Origin: Desnuesiella massiliensis
Lineage (GTDB): Bacteria; Bacillota; Clostridia; Clostridiales; Clostridiaceae
DNA length: 64,000 bases
Reading direction: 5' to 3'
NCBI RefSeq assembly: GCF_001403615.1
Contig: NZ_LN879457.1
Location: 62,001 to 126,000, forward strand
Positions 17,000 through 25,632 of this stretch are shown here, in pieces. The notes under the pieces are model-generated. The model was not told where the DNA came from. It searched no databases and saw only the letters and a list, made by a program, of their open reading frames with translations. Both the position numbers and the translations under genes were made by a program. Position 1 is the first letter of the stretch. Every line of letters starts with the position of its first letter.

Positions 17000-17050
17000 T
17001 AATTTAGAAATTTATATACTATTTCCTCGGAAATAAAAGTTTATAAACTA

Positions 17051-17094
17051 AAAAGCAAAGTATATATCTAAGTTTTTAGACATACTTTGCTTTT
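17051..17094 (+). terminator. Terminator after cwlD
   Basis: AAAAGCAAAGTAT (17051-17063) pairs perfectly with ATACTTTGCTTTT (17082-17094). Because the stem begins with A and ends with T runs it could stop transcription from both directions, including the minus-strand DUF3048 gene. The remaining ~110 bases to that gene show nothing else. Confidence 0.85.
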
Positions 17095-17206
17095 ACTTTT
17101 ATAATCTTTCAATTTTTAGACATGCAATCTATAAAGAAACAAGAGACTAGGATTAGCACAACAATTATTATTTCAGTTTTTTAGCCCTGTAGTGGATAAA
17201 AAGTTT

Positions 17207-17992
17207 TTATTTATACACTACGGAACCGGGTTCTTTGAGCAATACCCACCAAGTATTTCCACGCATTAAAGACACAGGATTGCCTTCTTCATCAGTGATT
17301 TTTATAGGAGAGTTATGATTTTCCCAGTTTATATTTATGACTTTTCCACCGCAAAATAGTACACCTTTGCCATTGCCTTTAATTTCCTTTGATACATTTT
17401 CAACATCTTCTTGTATATATTGAATTATTATATTGGATATGATTACTGGTTTATCATTGGATGGATCCTTATCTTCTATTTCATTTTTAAAGTGCCTATA
17501 GGAGCCGTCTTTATATATAAAGTTTGAGGAATTATTTATAGTGTGATTTATAAATATATAATCTGCCTGATCAGTGTATTTAGATTGTATATCTACAATA
17601 TCCTTAAAAGTAAATTTAGGAATGGATTTTAAGGATAATACATTCACTTGAGATACAGGATATTTTTCAATGGGCTGTTTTGTATAGAATATGGCTTTAT
17701 AAATAGATCTGTCATCATTGCCTAAATACTCATATATTATATCCGCTTCACTTATGCCAGCAAGAAACTTGGCATTTTCCGTGGAACTATAAGTAACCTC
17801 TATGGGTGAGAGATTTTCAGAAAAAGTGCTTATTCTTTCACCAGTTATAGGAGACACATTAATGCTGTTTCTTGGAATGTACTCCATTCTATAATATATG
17901 GACTTTATAAAATTATAAATAATAAGAAAAATCAAAATTAGAGATAGCACAAATATAACAAAATCCCAAAGATTTAACGGTTTTCTTTTCAA
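17207..17992 (-). CDS. DUF3048 (YerB-like) membrane-anchored protein
   Basis: 261 residues with one N-terminal membrane anchor (~residues 10-32) and an extracytoplasmic part. NVSPITGERIS, ISEADIIYEYLGND and the C-terminal GNGKGVLFCGGKVININWENHNSPI..DEEGNPVSLMRGNTWWVLL match the DUF3048/YerB architecture; no biochemical function is known to me. The usual family member is a lipoprotein; here no lipobox cysteine is seen. Divergent from the GntR gene; SD AGGAGG precedes the ATG. Confidence 0.8.
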   Translation of the reverse strand: MKRKPLNLWDFVIFVLSLILIFLIIYNFIKSIYYRMEYIPRNSINVSPITGERISTFSENLSPIEVTYSSTENAKFLAGISEADIIYEYLGNDDRSIYKAIFYTKQPIEKYPVSQVNVLSLKSIPKFTFKDIVDIQSKYTDQADYIFINHTINNSSNFIYKDGSYRHFKNEIEDKDPSNDKPVIISNIIIQYIQEDVENVSKEIKGNGKGVLFCGGKVININWENHNSPIKITDEEGNPVSLMRGNTWWVLLKEPGSVVYK

Positions 17993-18087
17993 AATTAACC
18001 TCCTAAGGCACTTGGTTTATTAAATTATATTATTAAGGCAGCAAAAATATGATTGTGAAGAATTTCGTAAAAATTTTGTCAAATCTC

Positions 18088-18160
18088 TTGAAAACGTATT
18101 GATTGGACTAGTCCATTGTGCTATTATATAATTAATGGATTAGTCCATTAATCCATTAAT
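18088..18160 (+). promoter_or_regulatory. Promoter, cre-like site and paired operators of the glutamate-fermentation cluster
   Basis: A cre-like TGAAAACGTATTGA (18089-18102) overlaps a -35 TTGATT (18099-18104), 17 bases before TATTAT (18122-18127); an alternative pair is TTGGAC/TATAAT. Two palindromes flank the -10: TGGACTAGTCCA (18104-18115, perfect) and ATTAATGGA-TTAG-TCCATTAAT (18131-18152), with centres 32 bp apart, followed by a half-site CCATTAAT. They resemble operators of YtrA-type GntR regulators and probably bind the product of the next gene. Confidence 0.7.
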
Positions 18161-18173
18161 CTAACTTGGGAGG

Positions 18174-19154
18174 GTGATTAAAATAAATATAGTAATAAGC
18201 AAAAAGAGTGGAGTACCACTATATTTGCAGGTTAAGAAGCAAATAATGGATCAAGTAAGAGATGGCTCTCTCAAGGTAGGCTACAAGATGCCTACAGAAA
18301 GAGAATTATCGGAAACTTTAAAAGTGAGCAGAAATACAGTGAGTTCTGCCTACAAAGAGTTAGAAAAAGAGGGAGTAATAAGGTCCTATCAAGGTAAAGG
18401 AACCTTTGTAGCAGAAGAGGCCAAGCCTTGGAAGGCTCAAAATATTAAGGACAAAATAATGAAGTTTGTAGACTTGGGGCTAGAAGAAGCTATAGAAACA
18501 GGCATGGATGTAGAAGAGTTTCTTGAACTAGTGACAGATAGAGTAAGAGAAAAAATAGAACTAATGAACAGAGTGGTTGCAGTCTATGTAGAATGCAATG
18601 TAGAACAATCAAAGATGTTTAGTAAGCAGTTAAAGGATATAACAAACATGAATGTGATTCCTTTAACAATTGGTGATTTAAAGCATATGAATTCGGAAGT
18701 AGTAGATACCATAGAAAAGTCTCAAGTGGTAATAGCTACTTTTAACCATGTAAATGAAGTGTCCAGGCTTTTGAAGGATTTTGATAAAGAAATACTGGGT
18801 GTAGCTATAAATGCAGATTTAGAGACCATAGTAAGAATAGCAAGATATCCCGCTCATACAAAGTTTGGATTTTTGTGCATATCGGAAGAATTTATGTTTA
18901 AAATTCAAGATGCTTTAGAAAGTGCTGGACTAGGAGATATAGAAATAGAGTTTTCAAATACCCAGAATAATGAAGAAATAAAAAGAATTGTAGATAGCTC
19001 AGAAGTAATATTGGTTTCTCCAGGGAGATATAAGGAAGTAATAGACTTAAATAAGGATAACAAAGAAGTTATAAAGTTTTTGTATAGTCTAGATGAAGGC
19101 TCTGTAAAGGCTTTAAAATCTAAAATGGTGGAATTTAATTATAAGTCTCAATAA
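18174..19154 (+). CDS. GntR-family regulator of glutamate fermentation (predicted)
   Basis: N-terminal winged helix-turn-helix (GVPLYLQVKKQIMDQVRDGSL...MPTERELSETLKVSRNTVSSAYKELEKEG, residues ~10-75), then a ~240-residue C-terminal domain that I cannot assign to a standard GntR effector class; it looks like two alpha/beta units. First gene ahead of glmS, so most likely the local regulator. Start is uncertain: GTG 18174 overlaps the SD GGGAGGG, whereas the residue matching the usual Met of relatives is ATA at 18183, ideally spaced. Confidence 0.8.
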   Translation: MIKINIVISKKSGVPLYLQVKKQIMDQVRDGSLKVGYKMPTERELSETLKVSRNTVSSAYKELEKEGVIRSYQGKGTFVAEEAKPWKAQNIKDKIMKFVDLGLEEAIETGMDVEEFLELVTDRVREKIELMNRVVAVYVECNVEQSKMFSKQLKDITNMNVIPLTIGDLKHMNSEVVDTIEKSQVVIATFNHVNEVSRLLKDFDKEILGVAINADLETIVRIARYPAHTKFGFLCISEEFMFKIQDALESAGLGDIEIEFSNTQNNEEIKRIVDSSEVILVSPGRYKEVIDLNKDNKEVIKFLYSLDEGSVKALKSKMVEFNYKSQ

Positions 19155-19228
19155 ATGGATTTATACCTTATAAAACATAAGGTTTATATAAAAATAGATA
19201 TTTTAAGTTATTTTAGGAGGCATATAAA

Positions 19229-19636
19229 ATGGAAAAAAAGACTTTGGTACTTGGAGTTATAGGTTCAGACTGTCATGCGGTAGGTAACAAAATACTAGAC
19301 TATGCTTTGACAGATGCAGGCTATGAGGTAATAAATATAGGAGTTTTATCACCACAAGAAGATTTTATAAATGCGGCAGTAGAAACTAATGCACATGCAA
19401 TCCTAGTATCTTCATTATACGGACATGGAGAAATCGACTGCAGAGGTATGAGAGAAAAATGTGATGAGGCTGGCTTAAAAGGAGTTCTATTATATGTAGG
19501 TGGAAATATAGTTGTAGGAAAACAGAACTGGGAAGATGTATATCAAAGATTTAAGAATATGGGCTTTGACAGGGTATTTCCTCCAGGAACCACTGTAGAC
19601 ACTACTATAGAGTGCTTAAAAGAGGATTTAGGCTAA
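19229..19636 (+). CDS. glmS: Glutamate mutase sigma (S) subunit
   Basis: 135-residue cobalamin-binding subunit. The DxHxxG motif is Asp14-Cys-His16-..-Gly19 (SDCHAVGNKIL), with Ser61/Leu63 and Gly91-Gly92 completing the base-off B12 site. With GlmE it interconverts L-glutamate and (2S,3S)-3-methylaspartate by an adenosylcobalamin radical mechanism. It closely resembles the C. cochlearium/C. tetanomorphum protein by memory. SD AGGAGG. This is the enzyme glmS, not glucosamine-6-phosphate synthase. Confidence 0.95.
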   Translation: MEKKTLVLGVIGSDCHAVGNKILDYALTDAGYEVINIGVLSPQEDFINAAVETNAHAILVSSLYGHGEIDCRGMREKCDEAGLKGVLLYVGGNIVVGKQNWEDVYQRFKNMGFDRVFPPGTTVDTTIECLKEDLG

Positions 19637-19673
19637 AAGATTTAAAAAATTAATTATTAATGGATGTGAGAAA

Positions 19674-21062
19674 ATGAAGGCATATTTATTAATAGACTTT
19701 GGTAGTACCTATACAAAGCTAACAGCGGTAGATATTGAAAATGAAGAGATATTGGCCACTGCGAAAGACATAACTACCATACAAGATGATATAATGATAG
19801 GTTTTAACAAAGCCTATGAAAAATTAATGGACCAGTTAAAAGGAAGAGAAGTAAATTTTGTTAAGAAGCTAGCATGCTCTTCAGCGGCTGGCGGACTTAA
19901 AATGATCGCCATTGGTCTTGTACCGGAGCTTACAGCAGAGGCGGCTAAAAGAGCAGCCTTAGGAGCTGGTGCTAGGGTAATAAAAACCTACAGTTATGAG
20001 TTAACAGAGTTTGAAATTGAAGAGATTAAAAAATCTAATTTAGATATAATACTTTTAGCTGGTGGCACCGATGGAGGAAATAAGGACTGTATAATACATA
20101 ATGCAAGAATGCTTGTAGAACACGGAGTAAAGCTTCCTGTAGTAGTAGCAGGTAATAAAGTAGCTAATGATGAGATAAATAGAATATTTAAAGACTCAGA
20201 TATACTTTATTCTATTACAGAAAATGTAATGCCAAAGTTAAATGGGCTAAATGTAGAACCAGCAAGAGAAGAAATAAGAAAAATTTTCATGAGCAGAATA
20301 GTAGAAGCTAAAGGACTAAAAAATGCAGAAGACTTTGTAAATGGAATATTAATGCCTACTCCAGCAGCAGTGCTTAAGGCAGCTAGAGTTCTCAGTGAAG
20401 GCAGTGACAAGGAAGAGGGTATTGGCGATTTAGTAATAATAGATATAGGAGGAGCCACTACGGATGTTCACTCTATAGCTTCAGGAGAGCCCACAAAGGC
20501 AGGAGTAACCCTAAGGGGGTTAGAAGAGCCTTTCGCTAAGAGAACTGTAGAGGGAGATTTAGGTATGAGATATTCAGCCCTATCTCTATGGGAGGCCGCT
20601 GGTACTAGAACACTAAGGAAATACTTAAAAAATAAAGAAACAGATGTAGAAGCAAATTGTAGATGTAGAAGCGAAAATATAATGATGGTACCAAAGTCAG
20701 AAGAAGAAATTGAATTTGATGAAGCTATGGCCAAGGTAGCTACAGAACTATCCATGGAAAGACATTGTGGTTATGTAGAGTCAGCCTATTCGCCTTTAGG
20801 AGTAATATTTACCCAATATGGAAAAGACTTAATGGAAGTTAAATATATGATTGGTACTGGAGGAGTTCTTGTACATAGTGCTAATCCGGGAGACATATTA
20901 AAGGCAGGGTCTTTTTCAGCAGAAAATTTAACCTCTTTAAAACCTAGAAATCCAGAATTTTTATTAGATAAAACTTATATTTTATCAGCAATGGGATTGT
21001 TATGTGAAGATCTTCCAGATATAGCTGTTAGGATTATGAAAAAATATTTAATTACAATATAA
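19674..21062 (+). CDS. glmL: Glutamate mutase reactivation ATPase GlmL (MutL)
   Basis: 462 residues of the ASKHA ATPase type: phosphate 1 motif LIDFGSTYTK at the N-terminus and phosphate 2 motif VIIDIGGATTDVHS in the middle, with ILLAGGTDGG. Encoded between GlmS and GlmE in all known methylaspartate clusters; thought to exchange damaged cobalamin in glutamate mutase. It is unrelated to DNA mismatch-repair MutL. Confidence 0.93.
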   Translation: MKAYLLIDFGSTYTKLTAVDIENEEILATAKDITTIQDDIMIGFNKAYEKLMDQLKGREVNFVKKLACSSAAGGLKMIAIGLVPELTAEAAKRAALGAGARVIKTYSYELTEFEIEEIKKSNLDIILLAGGTDGGNKDCIIHNARMLVEHGVKLPVVVAGNKVANDEINRIFKDSDILYSITENVMPKLNGLNVEPAREEIRKIFMSRIVEAKGLKNAEDFVNGILMPTPAAVLKAARVLSEGSDKEEGIGDLVIIDIGGATTDVHSIASGEPTKAGVTLRGLEEPFAKRTVEGDLGMRYSALSLWEAAGTRTLRKYLKNKETDVEANCRCRSENIMMVPKSEEEIEFDEAMAKVATELSMERHCGYVESAYSPLGVIFTQYGKDLMEVKYMIGTGGVLVHSANPGDILKAGSFSAENLTSLKPRNPEFLLDKTYILSAMGLLCEDLPDIAVRIMKKYLITI

Positions 21063-21110
21063 ATAAAAAGTTTTTAGTAATTTTAATTTTAAGAAGGGCG
21101 GTAAATTAAA

Positions 21111-22568
21111 GTGGATTTGAAAAATAAAAAGTGGACAGAGGAAGTATTTTTTAAAGAGAGAGAGGCCGTATTAAATCACTGGGCCACAGGTAAAGAAGTA
21201 GATTTAAAGGCTGCTATAGATTACTTAAAAAAGGTTCCAGACCATAAGAATTTTTCGAAAAAATTAAGAAAAGCAAAGGAAGAGGGAGTAACTCTAGCAC
21301 AACCAAGAGCAGGGGTAGCATTGATTGATGAACATATAGAGCTACTAACTTTCCTTCAAAATGAGGGTGGAGCAGATTTATTACCATCTACAATAGATAG
21401 TTATACAAGACAAAATAGATATGATGAATGTGAAATAGGAATAAAAGAAAGTATAGCAGCAGGAAGATCACTTCTTAATGGATTTCCAGGAGTAAACCAT
21501 GGAGTATCAGGCTGTAAAGCTGTACTTGAAGCAGTAGATTTACCGCTACAAGCTAGACACGGCACACCAGATGCTAGATTACTATCTGAGATAATCCACG
21601 CTGCAGGATGGACTTCAAATGAGGGTGGCGGAATATCCTACAATATTCCTTACGCTAAGAGTGTAAGCATAGAAAAGACTTTATTAGATTGGCAATATTG
21701 TGATAGATTAGTTGGCTTCTACGAAGAACAAGGAATTAACATAAACAGAGAGCCTTTTGGACCATTAACAGGTACTCTAGTGCCTCCAAGTACCTCTAAT
21801 GCAGTGGCTATAGTAGAAGCACTACTTGCAGCAGAGCAAGGGGTTAAAAACATTACTGTAGGTTACGGACAATGTGGAAATTTAATTCAAGACGTAGCAG
21901 CTATAAGAGCTTTAGAAGAGCAAACTAACGAGTATTTAAAAGCTTATGGCTATAACGATGTATATGTTACTACTGTATTCCACCAATGGATGGGCGGTTT
22001 CCCAGCAGATGAAGCAAAGGCTTTTGGAGTAATATCCACAGGAGCAGCAGCTGCAGCCCTAGCTGGAGCTACAAAGGTTATAGTTAAGACTCCTCATGAA
22101 GCTATAGGAATACCAACAAAAGAAGCCAATGCCATGGGAATAAAAGCTACAAAGATGACTTTAAATCTATTAAGAGGTCAAAAGCTTCCTATGTCAAAAG
22201 AGCTAGAAACAGAAATTGCTATAATAAAAGCAGAAACAAAATGCATGGTAGATATGCTATTTGAACTTGGAAAAGGAGATTTAGCTATAGGAACTGTAAA
22301 AGGTTTTGAAGCTGGAATTATAGATATACCATTTGCTCCAAGTAGATTTAACTATGGTAAGATGATGCCTGCAAGAGATAATAACGGAGCTGTTAGATAT
22401 CTTAAGTTTGGAAATATACCATTTACGAAAGAATTAAAAGATTTTAACATAAAAAAATTAGAAGATAGAGCTAAATTTGAAGGAAGAGAAATAGGCTTCC
22501 AAATGACAGTAGACGATATATTTGCTGTAGGTAAGGGAGTCCTTGTAGGAAGACCAGAGAAAAAATAA
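21111..22568 (+). CDS. glmE: Glutamate mutase epsilon (E) subunit
   Basis: 485-residue TIM-barrel catalytic subunit of adenosylcobalamin-dependent glutamate mutase. Family stretches RAGVALIDEHIELLTFLQ, DSYTRQNRYDECEIGI, FPGVNHGVSGCKAV, LQARHGTPDARLLSEI and GPLTGTLVPPS are evident. GTG start after AAGAAGGGCGG. Length equals that of the characterised clostridial enzyme (about 483-485). Confidence 0.96.
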   Translation: MDLKNKKWTEEVFFKEREAVLNHWATGKEVDLKAAIDYLKKVPDHKNFSKKLRKAKEEGVTLAQPRAGVALIDEHIELLTFLQNEGGADLLPSTIDSYTRQNRYDECEIGIKESIAAGRSLLNGFPGVNHGVSGCKAVLEAVDLPLQARHGTPDARLLSEIIHAAGWTSNEGGGISYNIPYAKSVSIEKTLLDWQYCDRLVGFYEEQGININREPFGPLTGTLVPPSTSNAVAIVEALLAAEQGVKNITVGYGQCGNLIQDVAAIRALEEQTNEYLKAYGYNDVYVTTVFHQWMGGFPADEAKAFGVISTGAAAAALAGATKVIVKTPHEAIGIPTKEANAMGIKATKMTLNLLRGQKLPMSKELETEIAIIKAETKCMVDMLFELGKGDLAIGTVKGFEAGIIDIPFAPSRFNYGKMMPARDNNGAVRYLKFGNIPFTKELKDFNIKKLEDRAKFEGREIGFQMTVDDIFAVGKGVLVGRPEKK

Positions 22569-22605
22569 TTATATAAACATAAATTTAAGAAAGAAGGTCA
22601 ATATT

Positions 22606-23850
22606 ATGAAAATCATAGACGTAGTTTGTTCATCTGGAAGAACAGGATTCTATTTTGACGATCAAAGAGCTATAAAAAACGGTGCTGCTCATGATGGTTT
22701 TACATATGTAGGAGAACCTGTAACAGAAGGCTTTAAGGCCGTTAGACAAGCAGGGGAATCCATATCCGTTATGTTTATTTTAGAAGATGGTCAAGTAGCT
22801 CATGGAGATTGCGCTGCAGTTCAATACTCTGGAGCCGGCGGAAGAGATCCCTTATTTTTAGCAGAAGATTTTATACCTGTTATTGAAAAAGAAATAGCTC
22901 CAAAGCTAATAGGAAGAGAGTTAACAAGCTTTAAGGCCTTAGCTGAAGAGTTTGACAAAATGGAGATAAACGGAAAAAGATTACATACTGCTATAAGATA
23001 CGGAATCACACAAGCTATATTAGATGCAGTAGCTAAAGCTAGAAAAATAACTATGGCAGAAGTAGTTAAAGATGAATATAATACTGGAGTAGAAATAAAA
23101 AGAATTCCAATCTTCACTCAATCCGGTGATGACAGATACAATAACTCGGATAAGATGATAATAAAAGGCGCAGAGGTTATGCCTCATGCCTTAATAAACA
23201 ATGTTAAGGAAAAGCTAGGAGAAAGAGGAGAAAAGCTATTAGAATACGTTAAATGGTTAAGTAACAGAGTATTACAATTAAGACGTTCAGAGAACTATAA
23301 CCCAGTATTCCATATAGATGTTTATGGAACTATAGGAGTAGCCTTCAATTATGATATAAATGCTATGGCAGATTATTTAAAAGAACTAGAAGAAGCAGCA
23401 AAGCCATTCCATTTAAGAATAGAAGGACCAATGGACGTAGACCATAGAGAGAGACAAATGGAAGCTTTAAGAGATTTAACTTTAGAATTAGAAAAGAGAG
23501 ATATAAACGTAGAACTTGTAGCAGATGAGTGGTGCAACACCTATGAAGACGTAGTGTTCTTTGCTGATAATAAATCAGGACATATGCTTCAAATAAAGAC
23601 TCCTGACTTAGGTGGAGTAAATAATATTATAGAAGCTATACTTTACTGCAAGAAAAAAGGAGTAGGAGCATACTGCGGAGGTACTTGCAACGAAACTAAC
23701 AGATCAGCAGAGGTATGTACAAATATAGCACTAGCTTGCGGAGCGGATCAATGCCTAGCTAAACCAGGTATGGGCGTGGACGAAGGATATATGATCGTTA
23801 ACAATGAAATGAACAGAGTAATTGCCCTTGTTAACAGAAGAAATAAATAG
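22606..23850 (+). CDS. mal: Methylaspartate ammonia-lyase
   Basis: 414 residues of the enolase superfamily; deaminates (2S,3S)-3-methylaspartate to mesaconate. N-terminal capping domain with SSGRTGFYFDDQRAIKNGAAHDGF; barrel with HIDVYGTIG, the metal ligands in HIDVYG, RIEGPMD and VADEWCN, and the base-bearing loop QIKTPDLGGVNN (Lys). Matches the ~413-residue C. tetanomorphum enzyme. Followed by a hairpin that may lower expression of the downstream genes. Confidence 0.96.
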   Translation: MKIIDVVCSSGRTGFYFDDQRAIKNGAAHDGFTYVGEPVTEGFKAVRQAGESISVMFILEDGQVAHGDCAAVQYSGAGGRDPLFLAEDFIPVIEKEIAPKLIGRELTSFKALAEEFDKMEINGKRLHTAIRYGITQAILDAVAKARKITMAEVVKDEYNTGVEIKRIPIFTQSGDDRYNNSDKMIIKGAEVMPHALINNVKEKLGERGEKLLEYVKWLSNRVLQLRRSENYNPVFHIDVYGTIGVAFNYDINAMADYLKELEEAAKPFHLRIEGPMDVDHRERQMEALRDLTLELEKRDINVELVADEWCNTYEDVVFFADNKSGHMLQIKTPDLGGVNNIIEAILYCKKKGVGAYCGGTCNETNRSAEVCTNIALACGADQCLAKPGMGVDEGYMIVNNEMNRVIALVNRRNK

Positions 23851-23862
23851 GTATAATATATG

Positions 23863-23895
23863 AGAGGCAGTTTAATATAACTGCCTCTATTTTCA
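23863..23895 (+). terminator. Hairpin (partial terminator) between mal and mesaconase
   Basis: AGAGGCAGTT (23863-23872) and AACTGCCTCT (23879-23888) form a perfect 10-bp stem with loop TAATAT, followed by only ATTTTC. The weak T-tract suggests partial read-through, giving a step in transcript level between the glm/mal genes and the lyase genes. Confidence 0.75.
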
Positions 23896-23921
23896 AAAAT
23901 AAGAATAAAGGAGTGTTAATT

Positions 23922-24764
23922 ATGAAAGAAATACAAGTATCTGAAATAATCAAGGCCGTAAGAGATTTATGCATAGATTCAAATTACTATTTATCAGAGG
24001 ATATAAGAAGCAGACTTAAGGAAGCCTATGAAAAAGAAACTTGGGCTATAGCAAAGGATATATTAGATAAAATAATTATCAATGCTGATATTGCTAAGAA
24101 TGAAAGAATGCCTATGTGCCAAGATACTGGAATGACCTGCGTATTTATAGAATTAGGTCAAGAAGTTCATGTAGTAGGTGGTTCTTTAGAAGAAGCTATA
24201 AATGAAGGTGTAAGACAGGGCTATGCAGAAGGCTATTTAAGAAAATCCGTGGTGAAGGATCCTCTAGACAGAGTAAACACAAAAGATAATACTCCAGCGG
24301 TTATATACTATGATATAGTTCCAGGAGATAAGCTAAAAATCACTGTGGCTCCTAAGGGCTTTGGTTCAGAAAACATGAGCCAGCTAAAGATGTTAAGACC
24401 AGCAGATGGAGTAGAAGGCATCAAGAATTTCGTGCTAGAAGTTGTAAAAAAAGCAGGTCCTAATCCTTGCCCTCCTATAGTTGTAGGTGTAGGTATTGGG
24501 GGAACCTTTGACAAGGCCGCTAATTTGGCTAAGAGAGCTTTAATAAGACCAACAGAGGAGAGAAATGCTAATCCTTACTATGCAGAATTAGAAAAAGAGC
24601 TATTACAAAAGATTAATGAATTAGGTATAGGACCTCAAGGATTTGGAGGAAGAAGTACTGCTTTATCTGTAAACATTGAAACCTATGCCACTCATATAGC
24701 AGGATTGCCTGTGGCTGTAAATATTAACTGTCATGCTACAAGACATGCGGAAATTGAATTATAG
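23922..24764 (+). CDS. Mesaconase (class I fumarase-like hydratase) alpha subunit
   Basis: 280 residues, the N-terminal half of class I Fe-S hydro-lyases. The three iron-sulfur cysteines are in MCQDTGM, NPCPPIVVGVGIGG and NINCHATRH. Paired with the beta-subunit gene 12 bases downstream. In this cluster its substrate is most likely mesaconate (to (S)-citramalate), though fumarate or tartrate activity is typical of relatives; assignment of substrate is by context. ATG 23922 follows AAAGGAG. Confidence 0.85.
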   Translation: MKEIQVSEIIKAVRDLCIDSNYYLSEDIRSRLKEAYEKETWAIAKDILDKIIINADIAKNERMPMCQDTGMTCVFIELGQEVHVVGGSLEEAINEGVRQGYAEGYLRKSVVKDPLDRVNTKDNTPAVIYYDIVPGDKLKITVAPKGFGSENMSQLKMLRPADGVEGIKNFVLEVVKKAGPNPCPPIVVGVGIGGTFDKAANLAKRALIRPTEERNANPYYAELEKELLQKINELGIGPQGFGGRSTALSVNIETYATHIAGLPVAVNINCHATRHAEIEL

Positions 24765-24776
24765 GAGGAAGAGATT

Positions 24777-25334
24777 ATGGAAAAGAGAATTACTACTCCA
24801 TTAACAGAAGATAAGGTAAAGAATTTAAAAGCAGGAGATAGCGTACTGATAACAGGTACTATATATACTGCAAGAGATGCAGCTCATAAAAGATTGGTGG
24901 AGCTGTTAGATAAAGGAGAAGAGCTACCTATAGATGTTAAAGATGCTATAATATATTATGTAGGACCAACTCCAGCAAAGCCTGGTATGGCTTTAGGTTC
25001 TGCTGGTCCAACTACTAGCTATAGAATGGATCCTTATTCAGCAAAATTATTAGATAGAGGCTTAAAGGGCATGATAGGCAAGGGCCTAAGAGGAGAAGAG
25101 GTAGTAGAATCCATCATTAAAAATAAAGCTGTGTATTTTGCAGCTATTGGTGGTGCTGCTGCTTTAATAGGAAAATCCATAGATCAAGCTGAATTAGTAG
25201 CTTATGAAGATTTAGGAGCAGAAGCTATAAGAAAGCTTGAGGTAGTGGATTTACCCGTAGTAGTAGTTATTGATAGTGAAGGAAATAATCTATATGAAAT
25301 AGGTCAAAAGCAATATTTAGATAGTTTAAAATAA
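24777..25334 (+). CDS. Mesaconase (class I fumarase-like hydratase) beta subunit
   Basis: 185 residues, the C-terminal half of class I fumarase/tartrate dehydratase: GDSVLITGTIYTARDAAHKRL, YVGPTPAKPGMALGSAGPTTS.RMD and AIGGAAALIGKSI are conserved. Forms a heterodimer with the preceding subunit. SD AGGAGGAAGAG. Confidence 0.86.
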   Translation: MEKRITTPLTEDKVKNLKAGDSVLITGTIYTARDAAHKRLVELLDKGEELPIDVKDAIIYYVGPTPAKPGMALGSAGPTTSYRMDPYSAKLLDRGLKGMIGKGLRGEEVVESIIKNKAVYFAAIGGAAALIGKSIDQAELVAYEDLGAEAIRKLEVVDLPVVVVIDSEGNNLYEIGQKQYLDSLK

Positions 25335-25347
25335 CGAGGTGAGAAGT

Positions 25348-25611
25348 TTGAAAATAACTAAGGTAGCTAAAGCTGGAACTTTGGAATCTAATGATATTTT
25401 GATTATGGTGTATCCTAATGAAGAGGATAAAGTAAAAATAGAATTAGAGAGTATAGTTATGAAGCAGTTTGGTGATCAAATCATTGAGGTTATAGAAGAT
25501 AAATTAAAAGAAATGGGAATAAAGGCTGTAACTCTAAAGGCTCAGGATAAAGGAGCTTTAGATTATACCATTGGAGCTAGAGTAGAAACTGCTATTAAGA
25601 GAGCGTTATAG
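25348..25611 (+). CDS. citD: Citramalate (citrate) lyase acyl-carrier protein CitD
   Basis: 87 residues. The prosthetic-group attachment site is Ser14 in KAGTLESNDIL, as in citrate lyase gamma. The 2'-(5''-phosphoribosyl)-3'-dephospho-CoA arm is attached by CitX. TTG start at 25348, spaced from CGAGGTG; an in-frame GTG (25339) overlaps that SD. Given its neighbours the complex probably acts on (S)-citramalate. Confidence 0.9.
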   Translation: MKITKVAKAGTLESNDILIMVYPNEEDKVKIELESIVMKQFGDQIIEVIEDKLKEMGIKAVTLKAQDKGALDYTIGARVETAIKRAL

Positions 25612-25632
25612 TACAGAGGAGGTAACCCTTAA

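Noticed and set aside
19155..19228. Possible cobalamin riboswitch before the B12-dependent glutamate mutase
   Set aside because: The gap is only 74 bases, has just a 7-bp ACCTTAT/ATAAGGT hairpin, and shows no B12-box-like sequence.
19674..21062. glmL read as DNA mismatch-repair MutL
   Set aside because: The protein has ASKHA ATPase motifs and lies between the glutamate mutase subunits; no GHKL ATPase motifs are present.
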